This document shows, piece by piece, positions 28,328-37,254 of a stretch of DNA of 64,000 nt; within the stretch, counting starts at the first letter, position 1, and the number at the start of each line of letters is the position of its first letter. This stretch comes from JAEUMG01 sp963805405 (GTDB taxonomy: Bacteria; Pseudomonadota; Alphaproteobacteria; Rhizobiales; Aestuariivirgaceae), in NCBI GenBank assembly GCA_963805405.1, contig CAWDUC010000001.1:248001-312000 (forward strand). Direction: 5' to 3'. Position numbers and translations under genes: made by a program. A model generated the notes under the pieces. It searched no databases, was not told the origin of the DNA, and worked only from the letters and a program-made list of their open reading frames with translations.

Positions 28328-28771
28328 TCAGATCGCTATACCCGGCACCCAGGCATAGCCGTCATCATCGATGAGAATGCATTCGCGAAGTCCATGGGGC
28401 TTGTCCATCGTACCGGCAAGCACAGTCCACCCGCCGGCGCGCGCCGCCGCTTCGGCACGGTCGGGATCGACGCCATAGAGTCGCAACTCTACGCCGACGC
28501 CGCGGCCTTCAACGCCCTCCAGAAATCCCGATAATGGATTGTTCGAATAAGTGTGATCGGCGTGATACTGCCATTCGCCGCCAGCCCAGCGCATGGCGGC
28601 AAAATCATTGTCCCAATAGCTGGCTGTCGCCCCAAAAACATCGACCGCGAAGCGCACCGACTTCTCGACGTCCCGCACAAGAAGATTGAAACTCGCGCCG
28701 GGCCTCAGGCTGCGGCCGTATTCGGGCGCCGACATCCACGGCGTCTGGTCTGCTGGGCGCTGTTTGGTCAT
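28328..28771 (-). CDS. VOC (glyoxalase/bleomycin-resistance) family protein
   Basis: 147 residues, a single vicinal-oxygen-chelate protein with paired beta-alpha-beta-beta-beta modules. Visible pieces are GASFNLLVRDVEKSVRFAVD at the start of module one, WQYHADHTYSNNPL in the middle, and a last strand RECILIDDDGYAWVPG containing the usual D-G/D-x-Y ending. Metal ligands are plausible but not certain. The start codon overlaps the stop of the upstream VOC gene as ATGA, so the two are coupled and may act together. Substrate unknown. Confidence 0.8.
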   Translation of the reverse strand: MTKQRPADQTPWMSAPEYGRSLRPGASFNLLVRDVEKSVRFAVDVFGATASYWDNDFAAMRWAGGEWQYHADHTYSNNPLSGFLEGVEGRGVGVELRLYGVDPDRAEAAARAGGWTVLAGTMDKPHGLRECILIDDDGYAWVPGIAI

Positions 28772-29163
28772 GGCTTCGGGGGCGCGTGACAGACCGCTTC
28801 TATATTGTGGCCGTCGAGATCGAGAACGAAGGCGCCGTAGTAATCCTTGTGATAATGCGGCCGCAAACCCGGCGCGCCATTGTCGCGTCCGCCCGCAGCA
28901 AGCGCAGCCTTATAAAATGCATCGACTTGCTGGCGATCAACGGCTGCGAACGCAATATGCACGTGATCTTCGACATGCCGACCTGGCCCGATCCAGAAGA
29001 ATGGCTTTTCGCCCACCCCGAACCCGCATGCAGAGTCTTCACCACCGGTCATCTCCGGTGTCACTTCCATGACTAGTGAAATACCCAAAGGCGCCAGCGC
29101 CGTTTCGTAAAAGGCCTTCGACTCCGCGTAGTTTTCGACCGATACGCCGATATGATCGATCAT
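28768..29163 (-). CDS. VOC family protein (glyoxalase-like)
   Basis: 131 residues. The canonical opening MIDHIGVSVENYAESKAFYE carries the first metal-ligand histidine, DHVHIAFAAVDRQQVDAFYK starts the second module, and HKDYYGAFVLDLDGHNIEAV supplies the terminal strand with glutamate. This is the compact form often annotated as a glyoxalase, extradiol-dioxygenase or resistance protein. It is coupled by ATGA overlap to the next VOC gene. Both lie convergent to the GNAT gene. Confidence 0.85.
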   Translation of the reverse strand: MIDHIGVSVENYAESKAFYETALAPLGISLVMEVTPEMTGGEDSACGFGVGEKPFFWIGPGRHVEDHVHIAFAAVDRQQVDAFYKAALAAGGRDNGAPGLRPHYHKDYYGAFVLDLDGHNIEAVCHAPPKP

Positions 29164-29166
29164 GCC

Positions 29167-30175
29167 TCACTCCTCCGGCAGCAGCGCGGGATCGCGCGCC
29201 AGGCTGCGCAGCAACCCGAGCGCGTAAGTGCAGGTGTAACTGCCCTCGGCGTAAGAGCCGATCGCATAGGCATCGAATGTCACGACGGCGTCTTCGGACG
29301 TAAAAGTCCAGCGCGTCAGGTCGGCGACATATTCATCGATGGTCGAATTCCTGGTAATTGGGATCATCGGCAGGCTTGAATTCCTCGCCATCCATCTTCT
29401 CGGTCTTTTGTTCTTTGATTTGTTGCCGGCACGAGAGGACCAAGGGTTCCTTGTCGGCCGGATCGAACAAAATATCGAAGGTTATGTTGCGGCCGCCGAT
29501 CAGATCGACGTTCACATTGGTGATGCCGCCATTGCCATGCGCGCCACCATCGAAGCTCCATATGTCTATCGCGCTCGAGACTATCTTGGGCGAAGCATAG
29601 CTCAGCACCGCGGAGGCCACGGCTGAGAGTTCCATGCCTTCCATCACATCCGTATTTTGTTTGCCAAGCGGCGCCTTCTTGGCGATCTGGTCCAGTTCGC
29701 GATTGAAGATCTTCTGCCCTTGCGTCGCGGGGTTCGCAAAGCGAAGCAGCGTATAATCGACACTATATTTCTTAGGCCCGCCTTCCTGCTGGATGAAAAC
29801 GGGTATGATCCGCGCATCAGTACCGGGGCCGGATTGAGGGGCGCCGTCAAGGAGGAGCCGGCGCTCCTTCGTGAAATCGAGAAGACATTTCGTGAGCTCT
29901 TGTCCGCTTTCGGCAGCGCAGCGGTCGTTCCTTACGCCGAGCCACCGCTTCTGCGCGAGCTGAAGCATGCTCGCCTCGCTGCCTTCCAGCGAATGGCGAA
30001 CAGCTGCATAGGCCGCGCTCATCGCATCGTCCACCGCCTTGAGTGCCGGGTCGGCACAGATGGCGCGCTCGATTTTGGTCGATGCCTTGTTGCAATCGAA
30101 TGCAACAGCTTCCCCGCCCGACGGAATTGCAAGCAACAAAACAGCCGAAGCGGCAAACAGCGCGACCTTCATCAT
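29167..30175 (-). CDS. LprI N-terminal plus DUF3298/RsiV-like periplasmic protein, frame interrupted near the end
   Basis: Reconstructed at about 335 residues. The signal peptide is MKVALFAASAVLLLAIPSGG. An LprI-type domain with paired cysteines follows (FDCNKASTKIERAICADPAL then RDRCAAESGQ-like CLLDFTKERR), which in other proteins inhibits lysozyme. The second half is a DUF3298/RsiV-like domain with SFDGGAHGNGGITNVNVDL, and RsiV is a lysozyme receptor. One extra base near 29345 ends the first frame at EFDHR; the proper end STIDEYVADLTRWTFTSED continues to 29167. The start is one of two adjacent ATGs (30175, 30172); the second has AAGGA at better spacing. A lysozyme-binding role is inferred from domains only. 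Confidence 0.78.
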
Positions 30176-30242
30176 ATTCCTTACTGTGTGGAGACTGAGG
30201 CGAATTCCTCTTAGACGACAATGCCGCTGCCGGTAAGTCCCG

Positions 30243-31383
30243 TCACCTCGGCGCTTTTGGCAGATCTCCCAAGGCGCCGAGCACCAGGGAATGGAAATGA
30301 TGCAGCCCATGCTCCGAGATATAGGTTCGGTCCTTGTCGACGATGAATCGCCCTTGCGCATAGGCTTTGGAGTGGAGTCCGCGCTGCACGCTCTCGACCA
30401 GACCGATATCCTCGGGCTGGAGGACTTCGTCTATGTATTTGATAGCGCTCCATTCGCTTTCGGTCGGTTTCTCGTCGGTGAGAAAAACGTCGAAATGTTC
30501 GAGCGTCGTTTCGGGGCCTGTCGGCATGATGTGCAGCACCGTAACATTCGGCGAGCCAGGGAAGATGTTGAACGTCACATTCGGCCACAGCCACCAGGCC
30601 GCAAAATCGCGCTCTTCGCCCGCCTCGAAGTGATAAGCCGTGTTATCCGGCCGCCCGGGTGGCGAGATGTGACTTGAGTAGATACCGTAGGTTTTGGTGC
30701 GATATTTCTGGATGTCGACAAGATCGACGAACGCCGGATGCGCGACCGAGCAGTGGTAGCATTCTAGGAAATTGTCGACGACGTTCTTCCAATTCGCCTT
30801 GAGCTCATAGGTAAGGCGATGCGCAAATTTGAGCTTCTCGGGCTCGGCACAGAAGCTGCGCATCTCCCGATCGAGATCGCCGGTCTGCTCCTTAAGCGTC
30901 GTCGCATCGGGATCGAGATTGACGAAGACGAAGCCCGCAAATTCCTCGAGCCTCACCGGCTTGAGATTGAACTCATTGCTATCGAAACCCTGGACGCGTT
31001 TCTGGCCCGTGGCGGTGCGCAGCCGCCCGTCCATGTGATAGGTCCAGGCATGATAGGGACAGACGATCATCTTGCGCCTTGCCGCAGCCGGTCAGCAATT
31101 CATGGGCGCGGTGCGAACACACATTGTAAAAGGCCCGCAAAACGCCATCGGCGCCGCGCGTCACCGCGATGTTCTGATCGCCGATCATGCAGGTCACGAA
31201 GGAATTGGGCTCAGCGACCTGGCTCACATGGCAGACGAAGTTCCAGGACTTGAAGAAGATCGCTTCCTGCTCGCGCTCGAAGATATCGCGATCGATATAA
31301 TACTGGGCGGGGATCGTGTAGGATTTTTCCGGGTCGCGATCGAATTTCCCGATGTCGCAGATATGGCGCGGAATCACATTCAT
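30243..31383 (-). CDS. Rieske non-haem iron oxygenase, catalytic subunit (betaine/carnitine-demethylase-like), frame interrupted once
   Basis: Reconstructed at about 379 residues from ATG 31383, which has AAGGAGAT upstream. The Rieske 2Fe-2S cluster ligands are in YNVCSHRAHELL and VCPYHAWTYHMDG. The mononuclear iron site is in NVVDNFLECYHCSVAHPAF (His, His) with an Asp/Glu contribution near LVESVQRGL. The pattern resembles glycine-betaine, stachydrine or carnitine-type monooxygenases rather than aromatic-ring dioxygenases. One inserted base near 31075 separates the frames between CGKA and MIVCPYH. No reductase partner is adjacent. It closes an operon of an ABC importer and an MDR oxidoreductase. 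Confidence 0.85.
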
Positions 31384-31418
31384 GGGCGATCTCCTTCCTT
31401 GGCTTTCGGGGCAGGCTA

Positions 31419-32426
31419 TCAATCCCTGATCTGCAACACAATCTTGCCCGTCATACCCCCTGATTCAATGAGCTGATGCGCCTTGGCGACCTTCTCCAGA
31501 GGCAGGCAATGCGAGACATGGACGCTGATCTTGCCAGCCGACAACAAGGAAAGGCAGGCCTCGACGATCCCAGCCTGCGCGGCGAGCCGCTCAAGAAGGC
31601 CGCGCCACATCGGCAGGAGCATCATTTCAGCGACGATCGTGAGATTGTTGTTGTAGGCTGTGAGCATCTCGTCGTCGCCCGCCAGCCCCATCAAGGTAAC
31701 GATGCGGCCATAGGGTGCCATGCAGGCATAGGTGCGCCTGAGAACATCCGCGCCGGCATTGTCCAGCGCAACGTCCACGCCTTTGCCGCCGGACCACGCC
31801 AATGTCCGCATGACGAAATCCTCGCGGCGATAATCGATGCAAAGGTCAGCACCGAGCGCCGCGGCGAATTCGGCCTTTTGTGGCGAACTGACCGTCGTCG
31901 CGACCCGCGCGCCAGCAAGCTTTGCAAGCTGGATCGCGATGTGACCCGTGCCGCCCGCCCCGCCATGGATAAGGACATGATCTGCCGGTTCGACCTTCGC
32001 CCGCCACTTCGGCGATTCCCATGCGGTGATCGCGACGAGTGGAAGCGCGGCCGCCTGTTCAAACGAGACATTATCTGGAATTGCCGCGAGCTGGCTGTCG
32101 GGCACGACGGCATATTCGGCATAGGTGCCGAGCTCTCCGCCTATCCCGCCATTGCAGAAGGCGACCCGCATTCCGGGCCTGACCACGGTAACCCCGCTTC
32201 CGACCGCTTCAACGGTTCCGGCGCCGTCATGGCCAAGGACGAGCGGCGACGGACCTTCGACATAGCCTCCCAGCTGGCGAAAGAAGCAGTCGGCCGGATT
32301 GACGCTCGCTGCTGAAAGCCTGACCAGAACTTCGCGCGGCCCGCGCGGCCAACCGAGCTCGACCGTCTGTTCCGCCAGCGCCTCCACGCCGCCCTTACCC
32401 GTCGCGATGATCGCGCGCATCTTCAT
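31419..32426 (-). CDS. MDR-family NAD(P)H:quinone oxidoreductase-like protein
   Basis: 335 residues of the medium-chain dehydrogenase/reductase family. The N-terminal GroES-like domain has LVLGHDGAGTVEAVGSGVTV; the Rossmann part has HVLIHGGAGGTGHIAIQLAK, the NADPH-binding AGxxGxG form. The Cys and His residues that bind catalytic zinc in alcohol dehydrogenases are missing (SVNPADCFFRQLGGY in place of GICGTD), so it belongs to the zinc-free quinone-oxidoreductase branch. It lies four bases after the second permease stop and is followed by the Rieske gene. A role in the same catabolic pathway, perhaps electron supply or product reduction, is inferred from position alone. Confidence 0.85.
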   Translation of the reverse strand: MKMRAIIATGKGGVEALAEQTVELGWPRGPREVLVRLSAASVNPADCFFRQLGGYVEGPSPLVLGHDGAGTVEAVGSGVTVVRPGMRVAFCNGGIGGELGTYAEYAVVPDSQLAAIPDNVSFEQAAALPLVAITAWESPKWRAKVEPADHVLIHGGAGGTGHIAIQLAKLAGARVATTVSSPQKAEFAAALGADLCIDYRREDFVMRTLAWSGGKGVDVALDNAGADVLRRTYACMAPYGRIVTLMGLAGDDEMLTAYNNNLTIVAEMMLLPMWRGLLERLAAQAGIVEACLSLLSAGKISVHVSHCLPLEKVAKAHQLIESGGMTGKIVLQIRD

Positions 32427-32430
32427 GAAC

Positions 32431-33288
32431 TCACCGCGACGTCTTACGCAATTGCCTGATGTACCAGATCATGATGACGGTAAGACAGGCAAAGACCGCG
32501 CAGGCGAGGATCACTGCGGACACCGCAAGCCTGGGCGTCCCGGCCGAGCGCAGGCTGAGCCACATGAGAACAGGCAGGGTCTGCGTGTCGCGATCGGTCA
32601 GGAACAGCGCCATCACGAATTCATTGAGCGAGATGACGAAGGCGAAGAGCGCTGAGGAGATGATTCCGGTTGAGACCGAGGGCACGACGATCTCGAAGAA
32701 TGTCTGCAAAGGCTTGCCGCCGAGATCGTAAGATGCCTCGACGATGCGGTGGTCGATGGTCCTAAACGTCGCTTCCATCAGCATGAAGACGAGCGGCATT
32801 GCCCAGAGCGAATGCGCGATCATCAGGAGCAACCGCGAGCCATAAAGCTGGAAGCCGAAAATCTTGATGCCGCCGAAGGCGATCGCCACGCCCAGTCCCA
32901 GCACCACGCCGGGCATGAAGAGCGGCAGCATGATGATGAGATAGAGGCCGCTCTTGAACGGAAAGGGATAGCGCTCGAAGGCCCAGGCCGCCAACACGCC
33001 CGATGTCGTGGCAATGATCGTCGTACCGATTGCGACGATCAGGCTATTGAGAAGCGCACCGGTGAATTGCGCACTGCCGAGAAAATCCTTGTACCATTTG
33101 AGCGACCAGGTGTTGATCGGAAAGCGGATCATATTGGCGTCGTTGAACGACATGATCAGCGTCACCACGATCGGGATCAGGATGTAGCCGACGACAAAGA
33201 CCGTAAAGGCGATCGAAACCACCTTGAGGAAGGCGTGCTGGAAGTTTAAGCCGCGATTGATGCTCTGCGCCGCAGCAAGCTCAGGCAT
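32431..33288 (-). CDS. ABC transporter permease, PotC-like (spermidine/putrescine/betaine type)
   Basis: 285 residues with about six membrane helices. The family EAA loop reads EASYDLGGKPLQTFFEIVVP then SVSTGIISSALFAFVISLNE. The PotC group of type-I permeases is partnered with PotB, PotA and PotD and moves polyamines or related cations into the cell. Its ATG overlaps the stop of the preceding permease gene by eight bases. The neighbours (BetI-like repressor, Rieske demethylase-like enzyme) favour a quaternary amine as substrate over a polyamine, but the sequence does not prove it. Confidence 0.88.
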   Translation of the reverse strand: MPELAAAQSINRGLNFQHAFLKVVSIAFTVFVVGYILIPIVVTLIMSFNDANMIRFPINTWSLKWYKDFLGSAQFTGALLNSLIVAIGTTIIATTSGVLAAWAFERYPFPFKSGLYLIIMLPLFMPGVVLGLGVAIAFGGIKIFGFQLYGSRLLLMIAHSLWAMPLVFMLMEATFRTIDHRIVEASYDLGGKPLQTFFEIVVPSVSTGIISSALFAFVISLNEFVMALFLTDRDTQTLPVLMWLSLRSAGTPRLAVSAVILACAVFACLTVIMIWYIRQLRKTSR

Positions 33289-34192
33289 GGAATGATGTCC
33301 GCTTGGCGTTGAGACTGCGCGTGAACATCATGACGACCGCGACAGCCACCACCAGGATCATCGAGAAAGCCGAGGCGAGCGGCCAGTTGGACTTGCCCAG
33401 CATCTGCTCCTGGATGAGATAGCCCATCGTCCACAATGTATCGGGACCAAGCGCGGACGGCGTCGCATAGGTACCCATCGCCCAGATGAAGGATTGCGCG
33501 AAGGCGACCAGGATTCCGGTCCAGGTCAACGGCAACAGCACTTCCCGGAAAGTCGTGAAGGGCTTGGCACCAAGATCGCCGCTCGCCTCAAGCAGGCGCT
33601 TGTCGATGCCATCGAGGATCGACAGGAGAATAAAGAAGCAGAACGGCAAGGTGACATAGACGAGCCCGACAAAGGCGGCGAACTCCGTATACATGAGGCT
33701 GATCTTTTCGGAGATGATGCCGCTCGATGTCAGCGCGTAGGAGAGGAGCCCATTTTTCGGAAAGAACATCCACCAGCCGAAAATGATCGAGATTTCGGAG
33801 ATAAGCAGCGGACACAATGCCAGCCCGATAAAGGCCAGCCGCCAGCGCGCCGGCTTGAGCCACACGAGCATGGCGAAGGCATAGCCGATGATCAGGGTCG
33901 CCAAGGAAGCGATCAGCGACAATTTCACCGTTGTCCAGATGGCGGTGACGAACCGCTCCTCGGTTAGAAGCTGCACATAATGCCGGCCGGTGAAGCCCGG
34001 CACATAGAGACGCTGCGGTTCATGTTCGTTGAAGCTCATACGCAGCATCAACAGCATCGGAATGCCAAAAAAGATGATCGAGATTACGAGCGCCGGCGAC
34101 ATCAGCGCCCACGGCAGGAGGCGCTCGACGCGGCGCGCCCGGCGCGCCTCGACCGAAAGCGACAGCGCGTGCGTCTCGGTCACCGCCGTCAC
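33281..34192 (-). CDS. ABC transporter permease, PotB-like
   Basis: 303 residues with about six membrane helices and the EAA loop LLEASGDLGAKPFTTFREVL then LPLTWTGILVAFAQSFIWAM. It starts with GTG: the sequence GTGA joins its start to the stop of the ATPase gene, which also confirms where that interrupted ATPase ends. Together with the PotC-like gene it forms the heterodimeric channel of the importer. Confidence 0.88.
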   Translation of the reverse strand: MTAVTETHALSLSVEARRARRVERLLPWALMSPALVISIIFFGIPMLLMLRMSFNEHEPQRLYVPGFTGRHYVQLLTEERFVTAIWTTVKLSLIASLATLIIGYAFAMLVWLKPARWRLAFIGLALCPLLISEISIIFGWWMFFPKNGLLSYALTSSGIISEKISLMYTEFAAFVGLVYVTLPFCFFILLSILDGIDKRLLEASGDLGAKPFTTFREVLLPLTWTGILVAFAQSFIWAMGTYATPSALGPDTLWTMGYLIQEQMLGKSNWPLASAFSMILVVAVAVVMMFTRSLNAKRTSFHA

Positions 34193-35239
34193 TGAAAGAC
34201 CGACATGTGGGCGCTGTCCCAGCCGACAAGGCAGCGCTGGCCCGGATTGAAGCGTTCTGGCCCGGCATAGTCACAGAAGAGTTCGAGCGCCCCGATTTGA
34301 AGTGATAGCGATAGAAGTCGCCGAGGAATTCGGCAAACGCGACATTGGCCGCGATGCGGTTATCCGCATTGCTCGCAGCTTCGCCCAGGACGACGCGCGA
34401 CGGCCGCACATAGAGCCGCCACTCGCCGGTGCCCGGCGGCTTGGCGAGCTTGAGATCGACCGGCTCGCCCGATCTTGTCCTTTACCGCGCCGTTCTGGAT
34501 CGTCACAGGAAGACAGCAGAGATTCGCCGATGAAGGTGAAGACGAATTCGCTCTTCGGCGCATGGAAGATCACATCGGGCTTGTCGATCTGAACGATATG
34601 CCCCTTGTTCATGACCGCGACCCGGCTCGACATGGCCATCGCTTCGCTCTGGTCATGGGTCACATAGATTGCACTGAATCCAAGTTCGTCATGCAATCGC
34701 TTGATCTCGGCGCGCAATTGCAGGCGCAAGGAGAGATCGAGCGCCGAAAGCGGTTCATCGAAAAGCAGGATCGCCGGCCGCAGCGCCATCGAGCGAGCAA
34801 GCGCGACACGCTGCTTCTGGCCACCGGAGAGCTGAGCCGGATACCGCTCCTCGAAGCCAGTGAGCCGCACCATCGTCAATGCATCCCTGACGCGCTTTTC
34901 GCTCTCGGCCTTGTCGACCTTATGCATCTTGAGGCCGTAAACGACATTCTCGGCCACGGTCTTGTGCGGAAAGAGCGCGCCCGACTGGAAGATAGTCGCC
35001 GTATCGCGCGCATAGGGCGGCAGATGATCGACACGCCGGCCATTGATGCGGATTTCGCCAGAGTCGGGTCGTTCGAAACCACCGATGAGGCGCAAGGTCG
35101 AGGTTTTGCCAGAACCCGAAGGCCCGAGCAGCGTCAGGAATTCGCCCTTGGCGACTGTCAGCGAGACATCGTCAACGGCGATCACTTGGCCGTAGGTTCT
35201 ACGAATGTGATCGAGTTCCAGCGCAGGCGCTGTTGTCAC
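34189..35239 (-). CDS. ABC transporter ATP-binding protein, PotA-like, frame interrupted in the C-terminal third
   Basis: Reconstructed at about 350 residues. The nucleotide-binding domain is complete and in frame: Walker A LLGPSGSGKTSTLRLIGG, signature LSGGQKQRVALARSMAL, Walker B AILLFDEPLSALDLSLR and H-loop YVTHDQSEAMA. The TOBE-type regulatory domain follows but is broken three times, near 34503 (one base extra after FIGESLLSS), 34467 (one extra G) and 34300 (one base missing). The last exon-like piece reads ELFCDYAGPERFNPGQRCLV and ends at 34189, overlapping the permease start as GTGA. Sequencing errors are inferred. Confidence 0.87.
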
Positions 35240-35278
35240 GTCCTTTTCCCTCCCGCCGGCTTTCCGGTCTTGTCAAAA

Positions 35279-35304
35279 CGCCCGCCCGGTAGACCGGACG
35301 GGCG
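35279..35304 (-). promoter_or_regulatory. Strong hairpin after the PotD-like gene
   Basis: CGCCCG-C-CCGG, loop TAGA, CCGG-A-CGGGCG forms a stem with one internal mismatch, 27 bases after the binding-protein stop and before the ATPase gene. No T-run follows. Such hairpins commonly protect binding-protein mRNA and give it more transcripts than the membrane genes. Confidence 0.5.
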
Positions 35305-35331
35305 CTCATTCTTGCACGATCTGCGGCGCGA

Positions 35332-36492
35332 TCAACCCGCCGTCGTAATCTCGATGATCTTTTTGAAGCGGGCGTCGATGTCGTTCCACGCCGCGCCGAG
35401 CTTGGTCCAGCCCTCGATGGTCAGGAGCTGGAACATTTTCTGGTAGTCTTCATTCGACTTCGGATAGCTGTTGCCCCAATGCGGCGGCACCGTCACATCC
35501 TTGCGAGCGACGAAGATCAACGACTTGGACAGAAAGCGGTCCTGTGTCTCCTTGTCGAGGAGGTAGTTGAGGAAGAGATCCGACAGGTCGTTATGCTTGC
35601 TGCCACGGATTTTGAAATACCAGTCCGTCCAAGCCGACGTGCCTTCGACCGGCACGGTGGCGCTGTAGACGCCCGGATTCTCGTTCAAAAAGGTGAGCGC
35701 GTCCGATGAGTAGCTCATCGCCGCATCCGCCTCTTCCTGATTCAGGAGATTGGCTTGCTCGGCGCCGTCCTTGAACCATTTCGCGACCTTGAGCTTCTCG
35801 AGTTCCTTGAAAAGCGGCTCGGTCCCGTTCGGGTAGTCCCACATTTCCTCAAGGCCGGCTTTGGACGAACTCATCACCGCCGGAACGGAGAGCGACCACC
35901 ACCAGGCGGAGCCGTCGAGCGTCGTCTTCTTGGCAAGCTTGTCGCTCCATAGCGACTTCCAGCTATTGTCGGTGATGCCGAGTGAGTTCCGCATCACGAG
36001 CATTGTCGTGCCGCCGCCGAAGGGAACGCCGTATTTCGCCATATCGGCCGGCCGCGTATCATAGAACCACGAATAGATCGCATCGAGGTTCGGGATCTTG
36101 GACTTGTCCTGCTCGACCCATACGCCCTCGGCCATGCCGGAGGACGAGACATATTCTTCACCGACCGAGATGTCGAAGGGCGGATTGTCCGCCGGCGCAG
36201 CCTTGATCTGGCTGACCATCTGGTCCCAGCCGCCGACCGTCTCGGCCTTGGTGCCGTATTTGGCGTTGAACGGCTCGATGACTTCCGACCTGAAAACCTG
36301 CTCGTAATTTCCCGACCAGGAAACAGCGATCAGGCTCTCGCCTTCAAACGCGGCCTTGGCGGTAGTCACTGGCGCACGCCCGATGATTGCCGGGGCCGCC
36401 ATGAATACTCCGGCTCCGAGCGCCAATTTGCTGGCGCCGGTCAAGAGTCCGCGACGGCTCACATGCAAACGCGGGTTCTTAGTCTTACTCAT
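35332..36492 (-). CDS. ABC transporter substrate-binding protein, PotD-like, Tat-exported
   Basis: 386 residues from ATG 36492 (GGGAGG nine bases upstream). The leader MSKTKNPRLHVSRRGLLTGA contains a twin-arginine motif (SRRGLLTG) and a hydrophobic stretch, so export as a folded protein through Tat is likely. The mature protein is a spermidine/putrescine-type binding protein (SWSGNYEQVFRSEVIEPFNA near the start, then AMSYSSDALTFLNENPGVYS in the hinge region). It contains several Trp-rich stretches such as DGSAWWWSLSVP that could bind a cationic ligand by pi-cation contacts, as in betaine-binding proteins. It is the first gene of the minus-strand operon. Confidence 0.88.
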   Translation of the reverse strand: MSKTKNPRLHVSRRGLLTGASKLALGAGVFMAAPAIIGRAPVTTAKAAFEGESLIAVSWSGNYEQVFRSEVIEPFNAKYGTKAETVGGWDQMVSQIKAAPADNPPFDISVGEEYVSSSGMAEGVWVEQDKSKIPNLDAIYSWFYDTRPADMAKYGVPFGGGTTMLVMRNSLGITDNSWKSLWSDKLAKKTTLDGSAWWWSLSVPAVMSSSKAGLEEMWDYPNGTEPLFKELEKLKVAKWFKDGAEQANLLNQEEADAAMSYSSDALTFLNENPGVYSATVPVEGTSAWTDWYFKIRGSKHNDLSDLFLNYLLDKETQDRFLSKSLIFVARKDVTVPPHWGNSYPKSNEDYQKMFQLLTIEGWTKLGAAWNDIDARFKKIIEITTAG

Positions 36493-36565
36493 TCGAAAAC
36501 CTCCCAAATATTATAGTTGTAAAGAAATTTAGCGCCGGGAAGGCGGGGGCCGTCAAGGATTTTTA

Positions 36566-36581
36566 TTGGACGGCCGTCCAA
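36566..36581. promoter_or_regulatory. Perfect 16-bp palindrome, candidate BetI-type operator
   Basis: TTGGACGGCCGTCCAA is fully self-complementary and lies in the 123-bp gap between the divergent betI-like gene and the PotD-like gene, about 34 bp before the betI ribosome site. TTGnAC-(n)-GTCCAA resembles operators bound by BetI and other TetR repressors. It is well placed to control both arms. Confidence 0.7.
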
Positions 36582-36615
36582 GAACCCGGATAGGGTTTCA
36601 CTCGAGGAGAGTGAG

Positions 36616-37254
36616 ATGCCCAAGCTTGGCATGGCCCCGGTCCGCCGCAAGCAATTGATCGACGCTGCGATCGCCACGATCCATGACTATGGCTTCGCCG
36701 AGGCAACGGTTGCTCGCATCGCAGCCAAGGCCGGCGTCTCGACCGGCATCGTCCATCACTACTTCGCCGACAAGAACGACCTTCTTGCGGCAACGATGCG
36801 GGCTCTCCTCGAAATCCTGCGCCGCGAGGCCGTCGAACGATTGAAGCTCGCGCGCACCCCCCGCGCCCGCGTCGATGCCGTCATCCACGCCTCCTTCGGC
36901 GATGCACAATTCGGAGAGGAAGTTTTTTCGGCGTGGCTCGCGCTGTACGGCAATGCCCGAACATCGGCGCATTTGCAGCGCATCCTGCGGATCTATCATC
37001 GCCGGCTCAATTCAAATCTTCGTCATGACCTGAGCGCCCTCGTCGGCGGATCCGCGGCGCGACCGGTGGCTCTCAACATTGCCGCGCTGATCGACGGCTT
37101 GTGGCTGCGCTACGCATTGACCGGCCGCCCCGATAGTCCCGAAACGCCGCGTGCGCTCGCCCGCGACTATCTCGATGCCAAGCTCGCGACTCTGACTACG
37201 GCGGCCTTTAATGCAGAGCCTGTTCGTCGGGAGGCGGCTTTGCTCCGGTCATAA
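36616..37254 (+). CDS. betI: TetR family transcriptional repressor, BetI-like
   Basis: 212 residues. The N-terminus MPKLGMAPVRRKQLIDAAIA and helix-turn-helix VARIAAKAGVSTGIVHHYFA closely follow BetI, the choline-responsive repressor of betaine synthesis genes. The C-terminal domain (SAWLALYGNARTSAHLQRIL, ALIDGLWLRYALTG) also matches the BetI ligand-binding domain. GAGGAGA lies just before the start. Divergent from the PotD-type operon with a perfect palindrome between, it probably represses that operon until choline, betaine or a related amine binds. No betAB genes occur in the window. The 3' end overlaps the convergent frcA gene by 47 bp. Confidence 0.85.
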   Translation: MPKLGMAPVRRKQLIDAAIATIHDYGFAEATVARIAAKAGVSTGIVHHYFADKNDLLAATMRALLEILRREAVERLKLARTPRARVDAVIHASFGDAQFGEEVFSAWLALYGNARTSAHLQRILRIYHRRLNSNLRHDLSALVGGSAARPVALNIAALIDGLWLRYALTGRPDSPETPRALARDYLDAKLATLTTAAFNAEPVRREAALLRS

